DNA of 64,000 nucleotides from Riemerella columbina DSM 16469 (GTDB lineage Bacteria; Bacteroidota; Bacteroidia; Flavobacteriales; Weeksellaceae): NCBI RefSeq assembly GCF_000374405.1, contig NZ_KB894219.1, positions 54 to 64,053 of the forward strand, read 5' to 3'. Shown piece by piece: positions 48,962 to 58,846 of this stretch (position 1 is its first letter; each line of letters starts with the position of its first letter). The notes under the pieces were generated by a model. It saw only the letters and a program-made list of their open reading frames with translations, ran no database searches and was not told where the DNA came from. The position numbers and the translations under genes were made by a program.

Positions 48962-50236
48962 TTATTTAATATTATCTATCACTTTTTCCAGCCCAATGCC
49001 TCTAGAACCTTTTAATAAGATATTTTTAGTGTTAATCGGATGTTGCTGTAAATAAATGGATAAATCTTGAGTGTTTTCAAAGGCTAAGCTTGATTGATTA
49101 ACTTGCTTAAAACATGGACCGACCGTAATTATTTGTTCAAAGGCTAAATTGTTGGCTAAGTTTAAAATTTGCTCGTGTTCTTGTTTTGAAAACTCCCCTA
49201 ACTCTAGCATATCGCCAATAATAATGGTTTTAGTGCCATCAAATTTTGAAAAATTTTCTAAAGATAATGCCATACTGCTAGGATTAGCATTGTAAGTATC
49301 TAGGACTAAAGTTTTACCATGTTTTTGCATGATTTGAGAACGCATATTGGTAGGCTCATAAGTTTCAATCGCTTCTTTAATTTGCTCAAAATCAATATTA
49401 AAATAAAGTCCTAAAGCCACAGCCACCGAAATATTGGTAAAGTTATAAGCACCTGTCAACTGGGTTAAGGCAGTTTGATTATGATATTTAATACCCACCT
49501 GATTATGCTGGTAAAACAACTCAAAATTAAACTCTGAGGTGGGCGAACCAAAAGTAATAGTTTTTGGGTAATCTTTAGTTTTTTCTACTTGTATGGCATC
49601 ATTTTCATTGACGATAATGGTTTTATGTTCCGACTTTAGATAATCATACAATTCTGATTTTCCCTTGATGACCCCTTCAAATCCACCAAACCCTTCGAGA
49701 TGGGCTTTTCCAAAATTGGTAATATACCCCAAAGTAGGCTGGGTAATACTACAAAGTAATTCTATTTCTTTTTGATGATTAGCACCCATTTCTACCACTG
49801 CTATTTCGTGTTCTGGTCGTATGGATAGTAGGGTAAGCGGCACACCGATATGATTGTTAAGATTCCCTTTGGTAAACTGAACAGAAAATTTCTTAGACAA
49901 TACTGTTGCTATTAATTCTTTAGTAGTAGTTTTGCCGTTACTGCCGGTCAATCCAATAATAGGAATATCCAACTGCTGACGATGGTATTTAGCTAATGCT
50001 TGCAAAAACTCTAGGGTAGAGGGTACATAATAGATATTTTTCTCTGGATTTTCGTAGGTTGGATTTTCTACGATGACGGCTAATGCCCCATCTTCTATCG
50101 CTTGATTGGCGCGTGTAGCAGCATCAAAATTTTCACCAGAGAAGGCAAAGAAAATATCATCTTTCTTTAGGTTTCGGTTGTCTATAACAACGCTTTTGCA
50201 TTGTTGATATATAGGGTAAAATTGAGTAACATTCAT
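48962..50236 (-). CDS. murF: UDP-N-acetylmuramoyl-tripeptide--D-alanyl-D-alanine ligase
   Basis: The 424-residue Mur ligase has the ATP-binding motif IIGLTGSNGKTTTKELIATVL near residue 95, GNLNNHIGVPLTLL, AVVEMGANHQKEIELLC, and a C-terminal VLDTYNANPSSMALSLENF followed by GDMLELGEFSKQEH. It adds D-Ala-D-Ala to the peptidoglycan precursor. The gldJ-murF order is conserved in flavobacteria. Confidence 0.95.
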   Translation of the reverse strand: MNVTQFYPIYQQCKSVVIDNRNLKKDDIFFAFSGENFDAATRANQAIEDGALAVIVENPTYENPEKNIYYVPSTLEFLQALAKYHRQQLDIPIIGLTGSNGKTTTKELIATVLSKKFSVQFTKGNLNNHIGVPLTLLSIRPEHEIAVVEMGANHQKEIELLCSITQPTLGYITNFGKAHLEGFGGFEGVIKGKSELYDYLKSEHKTIIVNENDAIQVEKTKDYPKTITFGSPTSEFNFELFYQHNQVGIKYHNQTALTQLTGAYNFTNISVAVALGLYFNIDFEQIKEAIETYEPTNMRSQIMQKHGKTLVLDTYNANPSSMALSLENFSKFDGTKTIIIGDMLELGEFSKQEHEQILNLANNLAFEQIITVGPCFKQVNQSSLAFENTQDLSIYLQQHPINTKNILLKGSRGIGLEKVIDNIK

Positions 50237-50248
50237 AAGTCAAAAATA

Positions 50249-50281
50249 TAAAAATCCTTCCCAATTCGGAAAGGATTTTAT
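50249..50281 (-). terminator. Terminator between gldJ and murF
   Basis: AAAATCCTTTCC pairs with GGAAGGATTTT on the minus strand and is followed by Ts. It lies downstream of gldJ and just upstream of murF, and probably gives partial read-through. Confidence 0.75.
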
Positions 50282-50300
50282 TGTTTTATTTTGATAAAAA

Positions 50301-51914
50301 TTATCTTTTGCTTCTTTTGTTGGCTACATCTTTAGCATCTTGTGCTACTCTAAAGCCAATCCAACCGTAGGCACGGCTTTCGTCTCGGTATCTTCTTTGT
50401 CCTGGGTCTAGCCAGTAAGCGGTATCTTTCCAAGAGCCACCTTTTACGACACGAGATTCGTTGGATACATTGGTGGTACGCATTTTTTTATCTTTTTCAA
50501 GAATCACGCGTCCTTTAGCATCTACATAAAACCTCTTTTTAGCCGAGTTATACATATTAAAATCTTTAGCTGCTGCACTGTCCAACTCTCTACCATAACC
50601 TGCATCTAGCGAAGACATAAAATCACCATCGCGGAAGTTTTTATCATCGCCCACCACTTCTCTTTTGAATTGTCCAGGCATACCTCTGTATATTCTTCTG
50701 CCATCTGCTAAAGTATCAAATGCGATATTAGAACCATTAACTTTAGTATAAGTACCATCTGCATTTTTTACTACTTCCTTGGTTACATTGCCACGATAGT
50801 AGTTAAAGTCGCTGGCTTCTTCATCTATAATTGGTCGATATACATCGGCTGTCCATTCTGCCACATTGCCATACATTCCATAAATTCCTAAATCATTAGA
50901 AGGATATTGTCTTACATCCGAAGTAGTGGCAGAACCATCATTATTCCAACCCGCCGTTCCAGAGTAGTCCCCTCTACCGTATTTAAAGTTTTCTAGGAAC
51001 ATCCCTCTATTTCTACCTTTTCTACCTCTTAATCTATCGATTTCTGGAGTTTTTCCTTCATAAAGATTATACTCTCTATTTTTTTGAAGTCCTAGAGCAG
51101 CAAATTCCCATTCTACCTCAGTAGGCAATCTAAATTTAGTCACTACGCCAGAAGTGGCATTTCTGTTTACCGCAACGACTCTAGCATTAGGATTTTTGAT
51201 ACCCGTTTGCTTTTTTAATCGTTGTTCATTGATATAGGCTTGCATTTCAGGGTCGTTACTTTTATATTTATCTAAAGTAAAAGAAGCCTGACCTTGGTTG
51301 TTACTATCGTTTACATAGAGGTCTTTAGAAATTACCCCTTGGTCCATCAATGCTTTTTCATTCGCTCTATCAGTTAGCCATTCACAATATTTGGTTGCTT
51401 GTAACCAAGACACCCCAACCACTGGATAATAGTCGAAACTTGGGTTTCTAAAATAGGTTTCGGCATAGTCGTTTCTAGATAGTTTATTGTTCCACACCAA
51501 AGTATCGGGTAATGCGCCTGTATAAATATCCTTGAATTGCGGGTCAGACGGTGGAAATACATACTTTAGCCAAGTGACATAAGAGCGGTAGTCATAATTT
51601 GTAGTTTCCGCTTCACCAATAAAAAATGAACTGACTTGCATTCTTCTTGGTGTGTTGTTCCAATCGTGCATTACATCATCTTTTACTAAGCCCATGGTAA
51701 AGGTTCCACCTTCTACATACACCATACCTGGCGATGCTTTAGGCTTTTCTTTTTTGCCAGAAAAAAACCAACCTTTGGCATCGTTGGGTTTCCATCCTGT
51801 TTGACTTATAAAGCGCTTAGTGCCGCCACCTTTTTTGGTATTATTACCACCGCAACTTACTAAAAGTAGGGTAGAGCCTAATAGACTTAATGAAAATAAC
51901 TTTAGTTTTTTCAT
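50301..51914 (-). CDS. gldJ: Gliding motility lipoprotein GldJ
   Basis: The 537-residue protein has a lipobox (LLGSTLLLVSCGGNNTKK) and an SUMF1/formylglycine-type domain split into blocks: VYVEGGTFTMGLVKDDVMHDW, YYPVVGVSWLQATKYCEWLTDRANEK, FRLPTEVEWEFAALG, GIYGMYGNVAEWTADVYRP and WKDTAYWLDPGQRRYRDESRAYGWIGFRVAQ. GldJ stabilises the type IX secretion/gliding machine in Bacteroidota. Its size and its neighbour murF match. The 51915-52103 gap shows only AT-rich sequence. Confidence 0.93.
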   Translation of the reverse strand: MKKLKLFSLSLLGSTLLLVSCGGNNTKKGGGTKRFISQTGWKPNDAKGWFFSGKKEKPKASPGMVYVEGGTFTMGLVKDDVMHDWNNTPRRMQVSSFFIGEAETTNYDYRSYVTWLKYVFPPSDPQFKDIYTGALPDTLVWNNKLSRNDYAETYFRNPSFDYYPVVGVSWLQATKYCEWLTDRANEKALMDQGVISKDLYVNDSNNQGQASFTLDKYKSNDPEMQAYINEQRLKKQTGIKNPNARVVAVNRNATSGVVTKFRLPTEVEWEFAALGLQKNREYNLYEGKTPEIDRLRGRKGRNRGMFLENFKYGRGDYSGTAGWNNDGSATTSDVRQYPSNDLGIYGMYGNVAEWTADVYRPIIDEEASDFNYYRGNVTKEVVKNADGTYTKVNGSNIAFDTLADGRRIYRGMPGQFKREVVGDDKNFRDGDFMSSLDAGYGRELDSAAAKDFNMYNSAKKRFYVDAKGRVILEKDKKMRTTNVSNESRVVKGGSWKDTAYWLDPGQRRYRDESRAYGWIGFRVAQDAKDVANKRSKR

Positions 51915-52103
51915 CCTTATTGTTTATATTGTTTATATTAAACTATTGTTAATCATTACTTTAAGTATATTATAATAATAAAGCAATAGTTTTTTATGGG
52001 TTAAAATTTAAGACCTACAAAGTAAATCAAATTATTCTATTTTACAAAATTTAGAACCTTAATATTCTTCAAAACGATATTGTAAGTATTTTATTGTTTT
52101 AGT

Positions 52104-53081
52104 TTAAAATTTTCTTTCAATAACATAATCCAGCATTAACCTTAAAGATTGCTTGGCTTTAGATTCTGGAAATTCTTCTAAAATCTGCTGGGCTTTATGT
52201 TGAAAATCTTTCATCACTCCAATAGCATAATCCAAGCCACCTGATTGTTTTACAAATTGAATTAATTCTTTTACTCTTTTAGAATCATTATTATAGCGTT
52301 TGATGGTATTAAAGTAATACTTTCGGTCTTTTTCGTTGGCATTTTTTAGGGTATAGATTAACGGTAAAGTCATTTTCTGTTCTTTAATATCAATCCCAAT
52401 GGGTTTACCAATCACATTGTTAGATAAGTAGTCGAATAAATCATCTTTGATTTGAAATGCCATCCCTGTGAGTGTTCCAAAAGTTTTCATTTTTTCTACT
52501 GTTTCGGCATCGGCATTATTGGATAAAACGCCTATCTGGCAACAAGCGGCAATTAGTGTGGCTGTTTTTTGTCGGATGATTTCATAATAAACTTCCTCAG
52601 TAATGTCTAATTTTCTGGCTTTTTCCAGTTGTAACAATTCGCCTTCGGACATTTCCCTTATGGTATTAGAAATTACCGCAAGCAAATCAAAGTCCTGATG
52701 GTCTGTGGATAGCAATACCGATTTAGAAAGCAGATAATCCCCTACTAAAACAGCAATTTTATTTTTCCAAAGGGCATTGATAGAGAAGAAATTTCGTCGT
52801 TTAAAACTTTCGTCCACCACATCATCATGCACCAAAGTAGCGGTATGGATCAGTTCAATCATAGAGGCGCCACGGTAGGTTTTTTCATTTACACTTCCAA
52901 TCAACTGGGCACAAAGGAATACGAACATTGGTCGCATTTGCTTTCCTTTAGTCGTTACGATAAAGCGGGTCACTTTATCCAATAACGGGACTTTGCTTTG
53001 CATGGATTCATAAAACTTTTGCTCGAAAAGTTTCATTTCTTCGTTAATCGGTTTTCTTATCTCTTCTACAATATTTGCCAC
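52104..53081 (-). CDS. Polyprenyl diphosphate synthase
   Basis: The 325-residue trans-isoprenyl synthase has both aspartate-rich motifs: ELIHTATLVHDDVVDESFKRR (first) and FQIKDDLFDYLSN (second). GKQMRPMFVFLCAQ and QKMTLPLIYTL are also present. It makes the long isoprenoid chain, probably for menaquinone, which would use MenA encoded nearby. A TATATTTG box (complement of 53111-53118) lies 30 nt upstream of the ATG. Confidence 0.92.
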   Translation of the reverse strand: MANIVEEIRKPINEEMKLFEQKFYESMQSKVPLLDKVTRFIVTTKGKQMRPMFVFLCAQLIGSVNEKTYRGASMIELIHTATLVHDDVVDESFKRRNFFSINALWKNKIAVLVGDYLLSKSVLLSTDHQDFDLLAVISNTIREMSEGELLQLEKARKLDITEEVYYEIIRQKTATLIAACCQIGVLSNNADAETVEKMKTFGTLTGMAFQIKDDLFDYLSNNVIGKPIGIDIKEQKMTLPLIYTLKNANEKDRKYYFNTIKRYNNDSKRVKELIQFVKQSGGLDYAIGVMKDFQHKAQQILEEFPESKAKQSLRLMLDYVIERKF

Positions 53082-53110
53082 AGATTACAGATTCTTATGT
53101 TTTAGAATTA

Positions 53111-53118
53111 CAAATATA
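53111..53118 (-). promoter_or_regulatory. Promoter -7 box for the polyprenyl synthase gene
   Basis: The minus strand reads TATATTTG, an exact TAnnTTTG match, inside the 39-bp gap before the start codon. No TTG is seen at the ideal upstream spacing. Confidence 0.5.
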
Positions 53119-53120
53119 CA

Positions 53121-54002
53121 CTATTTAAGTTTATCGTAAGGCAGAAAATATAAGGGTTGTTTTACATCACTGATGCGGGTTTTAAATCGTTCCCCAGAAA
53201 TATACAGTCCATTTTCTGTCGCAGTGATACCTTCAATTTGCCCTAATTTGAAACTCATTCCCAAATAGTATTTTTCAGGTTTAAGTTCAAAAAATCGGTT
53301 GGGTTGGCTCTCTGTAAAGACTGTTAAAAACACTTCTGCCTTTTTGGTATAGCCAATGATATAAAGCTTGCCATTTCTATAAGTAGCATCTGTAGCAAGG
53401 TAGCCCAGATGATATTCCTCAATTGGTGCTAAGCTTTGTTTGTCCGCTTCATTTAATTTTAATTCGTAGTGTTTAGTATCGTAGGACGCCCATTCTTTAG
53501 AAAAGATTTGAAGATTTTGATGATGATAAATCATGGCTTCTGCATCAAAATTGTGTTTTACATTGCGTGGGGTAAAATCTTTTTGTTGTGCGTATTGAAA
53601 TTCATATACTTTATCGAAAGTCCAATGGTCATCATTAGAATAGGGGAAACGGTAGATTTTCAAGTCTTTTCTATTACCTCTATTGTTTCCAAAATCCCCA
53701 ATGTATATATTGTGTTCGTCGGTTGCCATCGCTTCCCAGTCGTAGTTTTTAGCATTGGTTTTTATGGTTTTAATCTTGCCATTTTCAGGGTTGATTTTGT
53801 GAAGGTAAGGTTGATTTCCGCTATCATTAAAGGATATTAAAGTGTTATCCACATAAGCCAATCCAGAAGTTTCCTCTAAGGCTTTATCCAAAATACAAGT
53901 GCGGTATTTTTTCTTTAATTTTAAAAACTTTAAATCTTGTGCTGTGGTGGTGCTAAAAAATGATAAGGTAATAATAGCGGCGAAAATTTGTTTTTTAAAC
54001 AT
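53121..54002 (-). CDS. Secreted propeller-like protein of unknown function
   Basis: The 293-residue protein has a signal peptide (MFKKQIFAAIITLSFFSTTTAQ). Short repeating blades follow: EETSGLAYVDNTLISFNDSGNQPYLHKINPENGKI, NYDWEAMATDEHNIYIGDFGNNRGNRKDLKIYRFPYS, and KLGQIEGITATENGLYISGERF, the pattern of SdiA-regulated/teneurin-like beta-propellers. A periplasmic or surface binding role is likely. TATTTTTG (complement of 54025-54032) lies 22 nt upstream and may be its promoter. Confidence 0.75.
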   Translation of the reverse strand: MFKKQIFAAIITLSFFSTTTAQDLKFLKLKKKYRTCILDKALEETSGLAYVDNTLISFNDSGNQPYLHKINPENGKIKTIKTNAKNYDWEAMATDEHNIYIGDFGNNRGNRKDLKIYRFPYSNDDHWTFDKVYEFQYAQQKDFTPRNVKHNFDAEAMIYHHQNLQIFSKEWASYDTKHYELKLNEADKQSLAPIEEYHLGYLATDATYRNGKLYIIGYTKKAEVFLTVFTESQPNRFFELKPEKYYLGMSFKLGQIEGITATENGLYISGERFKTRISDVKQPLYFLPYDKLK

Positions 54003-54048
54003 AAAAGTAAGTTACTTTGTCATGCAAAAATAAGAAAAGATTTTAGAA

Positions 54049-54468
54049 ATGATAGACAAAATTAATGTAAGAGTCTATGGAATTGCATTAAACTCTAAGC
54101 GGGAAATTTTAGTTTTGGAAGAACAATATATTGACGAAGATTTAGTGAAACTACCTGGTGGTGGCTTAGAGTTTGGCGAAGGACTTACCGATTGCTTGAT
54201 AAGGGAATTTGAAGAGGAACTTAACTTAAAAGTAACCGTAGACAAACATTTCTATACCCAAGAGGACTTTTTAGTGTCTAAGTTTAGAGCTAACGAACAA
54301 CTATTAACGGTCTATTACTTGGTTAATATCCTGAATATTGAAGAATTAGAAATAAAAGAACCAAGCATTGATGCTGTAAAATGGGTGCCTTTAGCCTCTG
54401 AAAATCCATTAAAACTCCCTATCGATCACAGGGTTTTCGATAGGTTGAAGGAAGCCAATGGTTTATAA
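54049..54468 (+). CDS. NUDIX hydrolase
   Basis: The 139-residue protein has the Nudix box GGGLEFGEGLTDCLIREFEEELNL near residues 38-61 (G-x5-E-x7-REFEEE; the final G-like position is N). It would hydrolyse a nucleoside diphosphate derivative; the substrate is unknown. It is divergent from the propeller-like gene and its stop overlaps the convergent DUF4286 gene by six bases. Confidence 0.9.
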   Translation: MIDKINVRVYGIALNSKREILVLEEQYIDEDLVKLPGGGLEFGEGLTDCLIREFEEELNLKVTVDKHFYTQEDFLVSKFRANEQLLTVYYLVNILNIEELEIKEPSIDAVKWVPLASENPLKLPIDHRVFDRLKEANGL

Positions 54469-54777
54469 AGTCGTTTCAAACGGATTGAGTAAAGTTACAA
54501 AGACTAGAACCTTAGTCTGGAACACCGATTCTATATCTTGCTGAATATAGGCTAGTTCGTTTTCTAAAAATAGTTGTCGCTGATGGTCATCAGAAAAAAT
54601 TAGTAGAAGATTGGTGTTTTTTCCTTCTTGAAGCATTGCCGTTTCCACATCGGATAATATATAGTGTTTGACTTGTGGAATTTTTGATGCCACTTTTTTA
54701 AGCGATTGATTTTTATATTGTTCCCAATCATTTAGTGCATCAAATTCACAATGAAAGGTAATACTTAGTAGACTCAT
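54463..54777 (-). CDS. DUF4286 family protein
   Basis: The 104-residue protein MSLLSITFHCEFDALNDWEQ shows the DUF4286 ferredoxin-like pattern, ending ESVFQTKVLVFVTLLNPFE. Function is unknown. It is convergent with the NUDIX gene. Confidence 0.75.
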   Translation of the reverse strand: MSLLSITFHCEFDALNDWEQYKNQSLKKVASKIPQVKHYILSDVETAMLQEGKNTNLLLIFSDDHQRQLFLENELAYIQQDIESVFQTKVLVFVTLLNPFETTL

Positions 54778-55079
54778 GTTTAGTTGGCTTTAAAATAATT
54801 TGGCAAATTTAAGCATTTTTTCAGCTAGATTTTAGATTATAAATTAAGTTGAGAACTTTGAGTGATGAGGGTTAAGTAAATTATAAATGCTAAGTTATAT
54901 ATTATAAATTAAAAGTGAAGAGTTAAAAGTTTTCCGTGGTGAGTGGCTTAGTGCCTATTGCCTACTGCTTATTGCCGATGGCTATTCATTGTCTAAATTC
55001 TAAATTCTAAGTTCTAACCTCTAACCTCTAAACCATTAGTACATTAAAAATAATTATTATCTTTACGAAAAATTACATT
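54778..55079. other. Intergenic region with simple TCTAAATTCTAA-type repeats
   Basis: The gap before the SPFH gene holds degenerate repeats of TCTAAATTCTAA / CTAACCTCTAA and GCCTATTGCCTACTGC motifs. A weak -7-like TATCTTTA occurs about 20 nt before ATG 55080. I see no gene. Confidence 0.6.
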
Positions 55080-56021
55080 ATGAATATATTATTTATTAGC
55101 GGGTCTATAGGACTAATTGTACTATTTGGATTTATTTTCCTAAGTTTCTTTGGATTATGGTTTATCGTAAAACAGCAAACGGCAGTAGTTGTTGAGCGAT
55201 TAGGGAGATTCCATAGCGTAAGAAATTCTGGATTTAATTTAAAAATTCCATTTATCGACCAAATTGCAGGGCGTATTTCATTAAAAATTCAGCAATTAGA
55301 TGTAGTGGTAGAAACTAAAACTAAAGATGATGTTTTTGTAAAACTTAAAGTCTCTACACAATACTTGGTTATTAAAGAAAAAGTTTATGATGCCTTCTAT
55401 AAATTAGATAATCCCCAAGCACAAATTACCTCTTATATTTTCGATGTCGTGCGTGCGGAAGTTCCAAAACTTAGATTAGACGATGTCTTTGAAAAGAAAG
55501 ACGATATCGCTATTGCCGTAAAATCTGAACTTCAAGAAGCGATGAACGATTACGGTTATGATATCATTAAAACCCTAGTTACAGACATTGATCCAGATGA
55601 GCAAGTAAAACACGCCATGAATCGTATTAACGCTTCCGAAAGAGAGAAAATTGCTGCTCAATATGAAGGGGATGCTCAGCGTATTCTAATCGTGGAAAAA
55701 GCAAAAGCCGAAGCCGAAAGTAAAAGATTACAAGGTCAAGGTATTGCCGACCAAAGACGAGAAATTGCCAAAGGATTGGAAGAATCTGTAAATGTACTCA
55801 ATAGGGTGGGGATTAACTCCCAAGAGGCATCCGCATTAATAGTTGTGACTCAACATTACGACACATTATCTTCTATCGGAGGTACTAACAAATCTAATTT
55901 AATTTTACTGCCTAACTCGCCAAGTGCGGCTGGGGATATGCTGAATAACATGATTGCTTCCTTCTCTACGGCGAACATCATTGGTGAGGAAATGAAAAAG
56001 AAAAATAATTTTACCGAATAA
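55080..56021 (+). CDS. SPFH/band 7 membrane protein
   Basis: The 313-residue protein has an N-terminal membrane span (GSIGLIVLFGFIFLSFFGLWFIV), the SPFH start TAVVVERLGRFHSVRNSGFNLKIPFID, KIQQLDVVVETKTKDDVFVKLKV, and the coiled-coil MNRINASEREKIAAQYEGDAQRILIVEKAKAEAESKRLQG. Such stomatin/flotillin-like proteins form membrane rings and help organise proteases or lipids. Confidence 0.92.
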   Translation: MNILFISGSIGLIVLFGFIFLSFFGLWFIVKQQTAVVVERLGRFHSVRNSGFNLKIPFIDQIAGRISLKIQQLDVVVETKTKDDVFVKLKVSTQYLVIKEKVYDAFYKLDNPQAQITSYIFDVVRAEVPKLRLDDVFEKKDDIAIAVKSELQEAMNDYGYDIIKTLVTDIDPDEQVKHAMNRINASEREKIAAQYEGDAQRILIVEKAKAEAESKRLQGQGIADQRREIAKGLEESVNVLNRVGINSQEASALIVVTQHYDTLSSIGGTNKSNLILLPNSPSAAGDMLNNMIASFSTANIIGEEMKKKNNFTE

Positions 56022-56054
56022 ATCAATAGCTAAAATAAACTAATTAATAATCTT

Positions 56055-57248
56055 ATGATTTCAAAACAGTATTTAGAACACTTACAAAACGAACTTCAAA
56101 ATATTAAAAACGAAGGTCTTTACAAAAACGAACGCATTATTACCTCGCAGCAGTCAGCGGAGATTGTTGCTAATGGTAAAAAATTACTGAACTTTTGTGC
56201 CAATAATTATTTGGGACTTTCCAACCATCCAGAAGTGATGAAAGCCTCTCAGGAAGCCATCGCCTCACACGGATATGGGATGTCTTCAGTGCGGTTTATT
56301 TGTGGCACACAGGACATTCACAAGCAGTTGGAAGCCAAGATTTCCGAGTTTTTAGGAATGGAAGATACCATTCTCTATGCCGCTTGTTTTGATGCTAATG
56401 GCGGCGTTTTTGAACCACTTTTTACCGACCAAGATGCCATTATTTCCGATGAACTGAATCACGCTTCTATTATTGATGGGGTAAGGCTTTGTAAAGCAGC
56501 AAGATACCGATACAAAAATAATGATATGGCAGATTTGGAAGCCCAGCTCCAAGCCGCCAGTGAAAAAGATCACCGCTTTAAAATCATCGTTACCGATGGT
56601 GTATTTTCTATGGATGGCATTGTGGCAGATTTAAAAGGGGTTTGTGATTTAGCCGAAAAATATAATGCTTTGGTCATGGTGGATGACTCCCACGCCACGG
56701 GTTTCATCGGAAAAACGGGTAGAGGAACTCACGAAGCCAACGAAGTGATGGGGCGTGTGGATATTATCACTTCCACTTTGGGTAAGGCTTTAGGTGGTGC
56801 TTTGGGCGGATTTACTTCTGGAAAAAAGGAGATTATAGATATGCTTAGACAGCGCTCTCGCCCTTATTTATTCTCTAATTCATTGGCTCCAGGGATTGTA
56901 GGTGCTGCTTTAAAAGTTTTAGAAATGATTTCCGAGAATACTAGCCTTAGAGACAAAGTTATGGAAAATGCGCAATATTTTCGTACGGAGATGAAAATCC
57001 GAGGTTTTGATATTCCAGATGGAGATGCCGCAATTGTCCCTGTGATGTTATACGATGCGCCACTTTCCCAAAAAATGGCAGAAAAGCTAATGGATGAAGG
57101 CATTTATGTCATTGGATTTTTCTATCCTGTGGTGCCGAAAGGCAAGGCGAGGATTAGAGTGCAACTGTCTGCTGCCCATACGCGTGAGCATTTGGATAAA
57201 GCCATTGCTGCTTTTGAGAAAGTCGGTAAAGAACTAGGCGTTATTTAA
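56055..57248 (+). CDS. kbl: Glycine C-acetyltransferase (2-amino-3-ketobutyrate CoA ligase)
   Basis: The 397-residue PLP enzyme has [78 protein letters not shown], and the PLP-lysine motif [18 protein letters not shown] near residue 243. It splits 2-amino-3-oxobutanoate from threonine to glycine and acetyl-CoA. No tdh is adjacent in this window. Confidence 0.93.
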   Translation: MISKQYLEHLQNELQNIKNEGLYKNERIITSQQSAEIVANGKKLLNFCANNYLGLSNHPEVMKASQEAIASHGYGMSSVRFICGTQDIHKQLEAKISEFLGMEDTILYAACFDANGGVFEPLFTDQDAIISDELNHASIIDGVRLCKAARYRYKNNDMADLEAQLQAASEKDHRFKIIVTDGVFSMDGIVADLKGVCDLAEKYNALVMVDDSHATGFIGKTGRGTHEANEVMGRVDIITSTLGKALGGALGGFTSGKKEIIDMLRQRSRPYLFSNSLAPGIVGAALKVLEMISENTSLRDKVMENAQYFRTEMKIRGFDIPDGDAAIVPVMLYDAPLSQKMAEKLMDEGIYVIGFFYPVVPKGKARIRVQLSAAHTREHLDKAIAAFEKVGKELGVI

Positions 57249-57258
57249 TTCAACTCAC

Positions 57259-57292
57259 AATCCCTTAACTACTATCTGTTAAGGGATTTTTA
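57259..57292 (+). terminator. Terminator after kbl
   Basis: AATCCCTTAAC pairs with GTTAAGGGATT and is followed by TTTATT. It lies in the gap between convergent genes. Confidence 0.8.
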
Positions 57293-57325
57293 TTGATATT
57301 ATGACTCAACTACTATAGTGCTTTA

Positions 57326-57925
57326 TCAACTATTCAGCCATTTACTTTTTTTGATGGGTCTTCCTTTTCGGATAAGATACGCATGGTAGACACTTGGAAT
57401 ATCATTCTGCCATTTAGGGAGTAAAAGTATAATTAAAATGACATCCAACTGTGAAATTATTCCCCAAATAATCGTTATTTTTAAAAGAATTCCTCCATAC
57501 GAAAACACAATCATCCCAACAAAAGTGCTGAACAATAAGAGTCCCCAGATTTTGGATAAAAATGCATGGGTGCAAGTCTCTTTTCCAAATTTTATAAAAC
57601 TCACCGCATAGCACAATCCCTCTAGAATAAATACCGAAATAATACCCCAGCGGTGGGCTTTAATGATTTCTGGATGTAAAATATAGCACGACACTGCAAT
57701 GGCAATCCAAAATACCAAGTCCATCTGACTATCCCATCGGCGGAGCTGTACGGTACTAATGTTTTGATGCCTCGCAATAATTCCGTCAAAAATATCGGAT
57801 ACAATACCCCAAACTATAATACCGAATAGTATTAAATTCGCACTTTGTCCATAGCGATAGGCTATCCATACGGCTACAGGTGCCAAAAATAATCGACTAA
57901 ACACAAGAAGATAAGGTATGTTCAT
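57326..57925 (-). CDS. CDP-alcohol phosphatidyltransferase family protein
   Basis: The 199-residue membrane protein has the family motif SDIFDGIIARHQNISTVQLRRWDSQMD near residues 42-70 (D-xx-DG-xx-AR-x8-...-D-xxx-D); the usual glycine after x8 is Leu. About five membrane segments follow. It transfers a phosphoalcohol head group from CDP-diacylglycerol or a similar donor; the substrate is unclear. Confidence 0.82.
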   Translation of the reverse strand: MNIPYLLVFSRLFLAPVAVWIAYRYGQSANLILFGIIVWGIVSDIFDGIIARHQNISTVQLRRWDSQMDLVFWIAIAVSCYILHPEIIKAHRWGIISVFILEGLCYAVSFIKFGKETCTHAFLSKIWGLLLFSTFVGMIVFSYGGILLKITIIWGIISQLDVILIILLLPKWQNDIPSVYHAYLIRKGRPIKKSKWLNS

Positions 57926-58010
57926 TAGTATATGAATTTTTAATGTGTCTAAATTAGTGTTTTTTTAGAAATCTATTTTGCAAAAGTATATAGCTATATT
58001 ATGATATTTT

Positions 58011-58119
58011 GGGCGTGCCCCTTGCCAATGCTTTTTCCTATGCTCGGGTCGGGCTTTCGCCTTTATCTTTTTATCGTCGTTCCTCCTCAAAAAAGGATAT
58101 CGGCTCTATCCCTCACGCA
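58011..58119 (+). repeat. Dispersed intergenic repeat (copy 2, divergent inner part)
   Basis: It starts GGGCGTGCCCCTTGCC and ends TATCCCTCACGC, the same outer ends as the copies at 36037 and 61396, but the inside differs (CGGGCTTTCGCC, AAAAAGGATATCGGCTC). This layout is widespread in flavobacterial intergenic regions. A 67-codon ORF drawn through it is spurious. Confidence 0.7.
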
Positions 58120-58157
58120 ATAGCAACACCTGCTCTAATAGTCCATGAACTGTTCTG

Positions 58158-58808
58158 TTATATCCTATTTTCAATCGCTTCTAAAACCCATTTCGAAACC
58201 TCGTCAGGTTGATTCATCGTCATAAAATGTCCACCGCCGAGAATTTTGACAGGATTTTCTATATTTCTAAAAGGTAGTATTCGGTCGCGGGTTCCGTGAA
58301 CATGAATTATATTCTTCATATCCGTATCGGGGTGCCAAGTAAGAATTTTTCGTATTGCCCATTTCAGAAATCGCGGATTGGTTTCACGAATAATTTTTGC
58401 AAGTAATCGTTTGTTGTATTTTGTTTTTACTCCAAATGCCCAATTGAGAATAGTATTAGGTGTGGTTAAAAGTTTTGCAGGAATGAAAGTGTCTATTTTC
58501 AATTTCCCTAATACTCTATAATAGAGCGGTATTTCGCTTTTTTCTTTTGCTGACGCAATGAGAATTACTTTTTCTACTACTATATGTTTCGCCACTTCTA
58601 CCGCTATCATACCACCAAAAGACAACCCAATTAAGATAGGTTTTTCACTTGTGATTTGAGAAGTAAGTCGCAGGGCGTAATCAGATATTGACTCGTTGGT
58701 TTCAGGGGCTATCCACTCAATAAAAGTTACCTTATGATTAGAAAAATTCATTTTCTCAAATACACAATGGTCGGCACCCAATCCGCTAAAAATATAGAGG
58801 TCTTTCAT
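58158..58808 (-). CDS. Alpha/beta hydrolase
   Basis: I start at ATG 58808 (MKDLYIFSGLGADHCVFEKM); the preceding five codons are not convincing. The 216-residue protein has nucleophile elbow ILIGLSFGGMIAVEVAKHI, an acid loop VHGTRDRILPFRNI and histidine loop LGGGHFMTMNQPDEV. The substrate is unknown. It follows the glycan-binding-type gene by 38 bp on the same strand. Confidence 0.85.
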   Translation of the reverse strand: MKDLYIFSGLGADHCVFEKMNFSNHKVTFIEWIAPETNESISDYALRLTSQITSEKPILIGLSFGGMIAVEVAKHIVVEKVILIASAKEKSEIPLYYRVLGKLKIDTFIPAKLLTTPNTILNWAFGVKTKYNKRLLAKIIRETNPRFLKWAIRKILTWHPDTDMKNIIHVHGTRDRILPFRNIENPVKILGGGHFMTMNQPDEVSKWVLEAIENRI

Positions 58809-58846
58809 GGTTTTTGTATGCAATTCTATCCTACAATCAGTATCTC

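Noticed and set aside
54840-55030. Short TCTAAATTCTAA / CTAACCTCTAA repeats as a CRISPR array
   Set aside because: Units are short, degenerate and contiguous, without unique spacers, and no cas gene is present; simple intergenic repeat.
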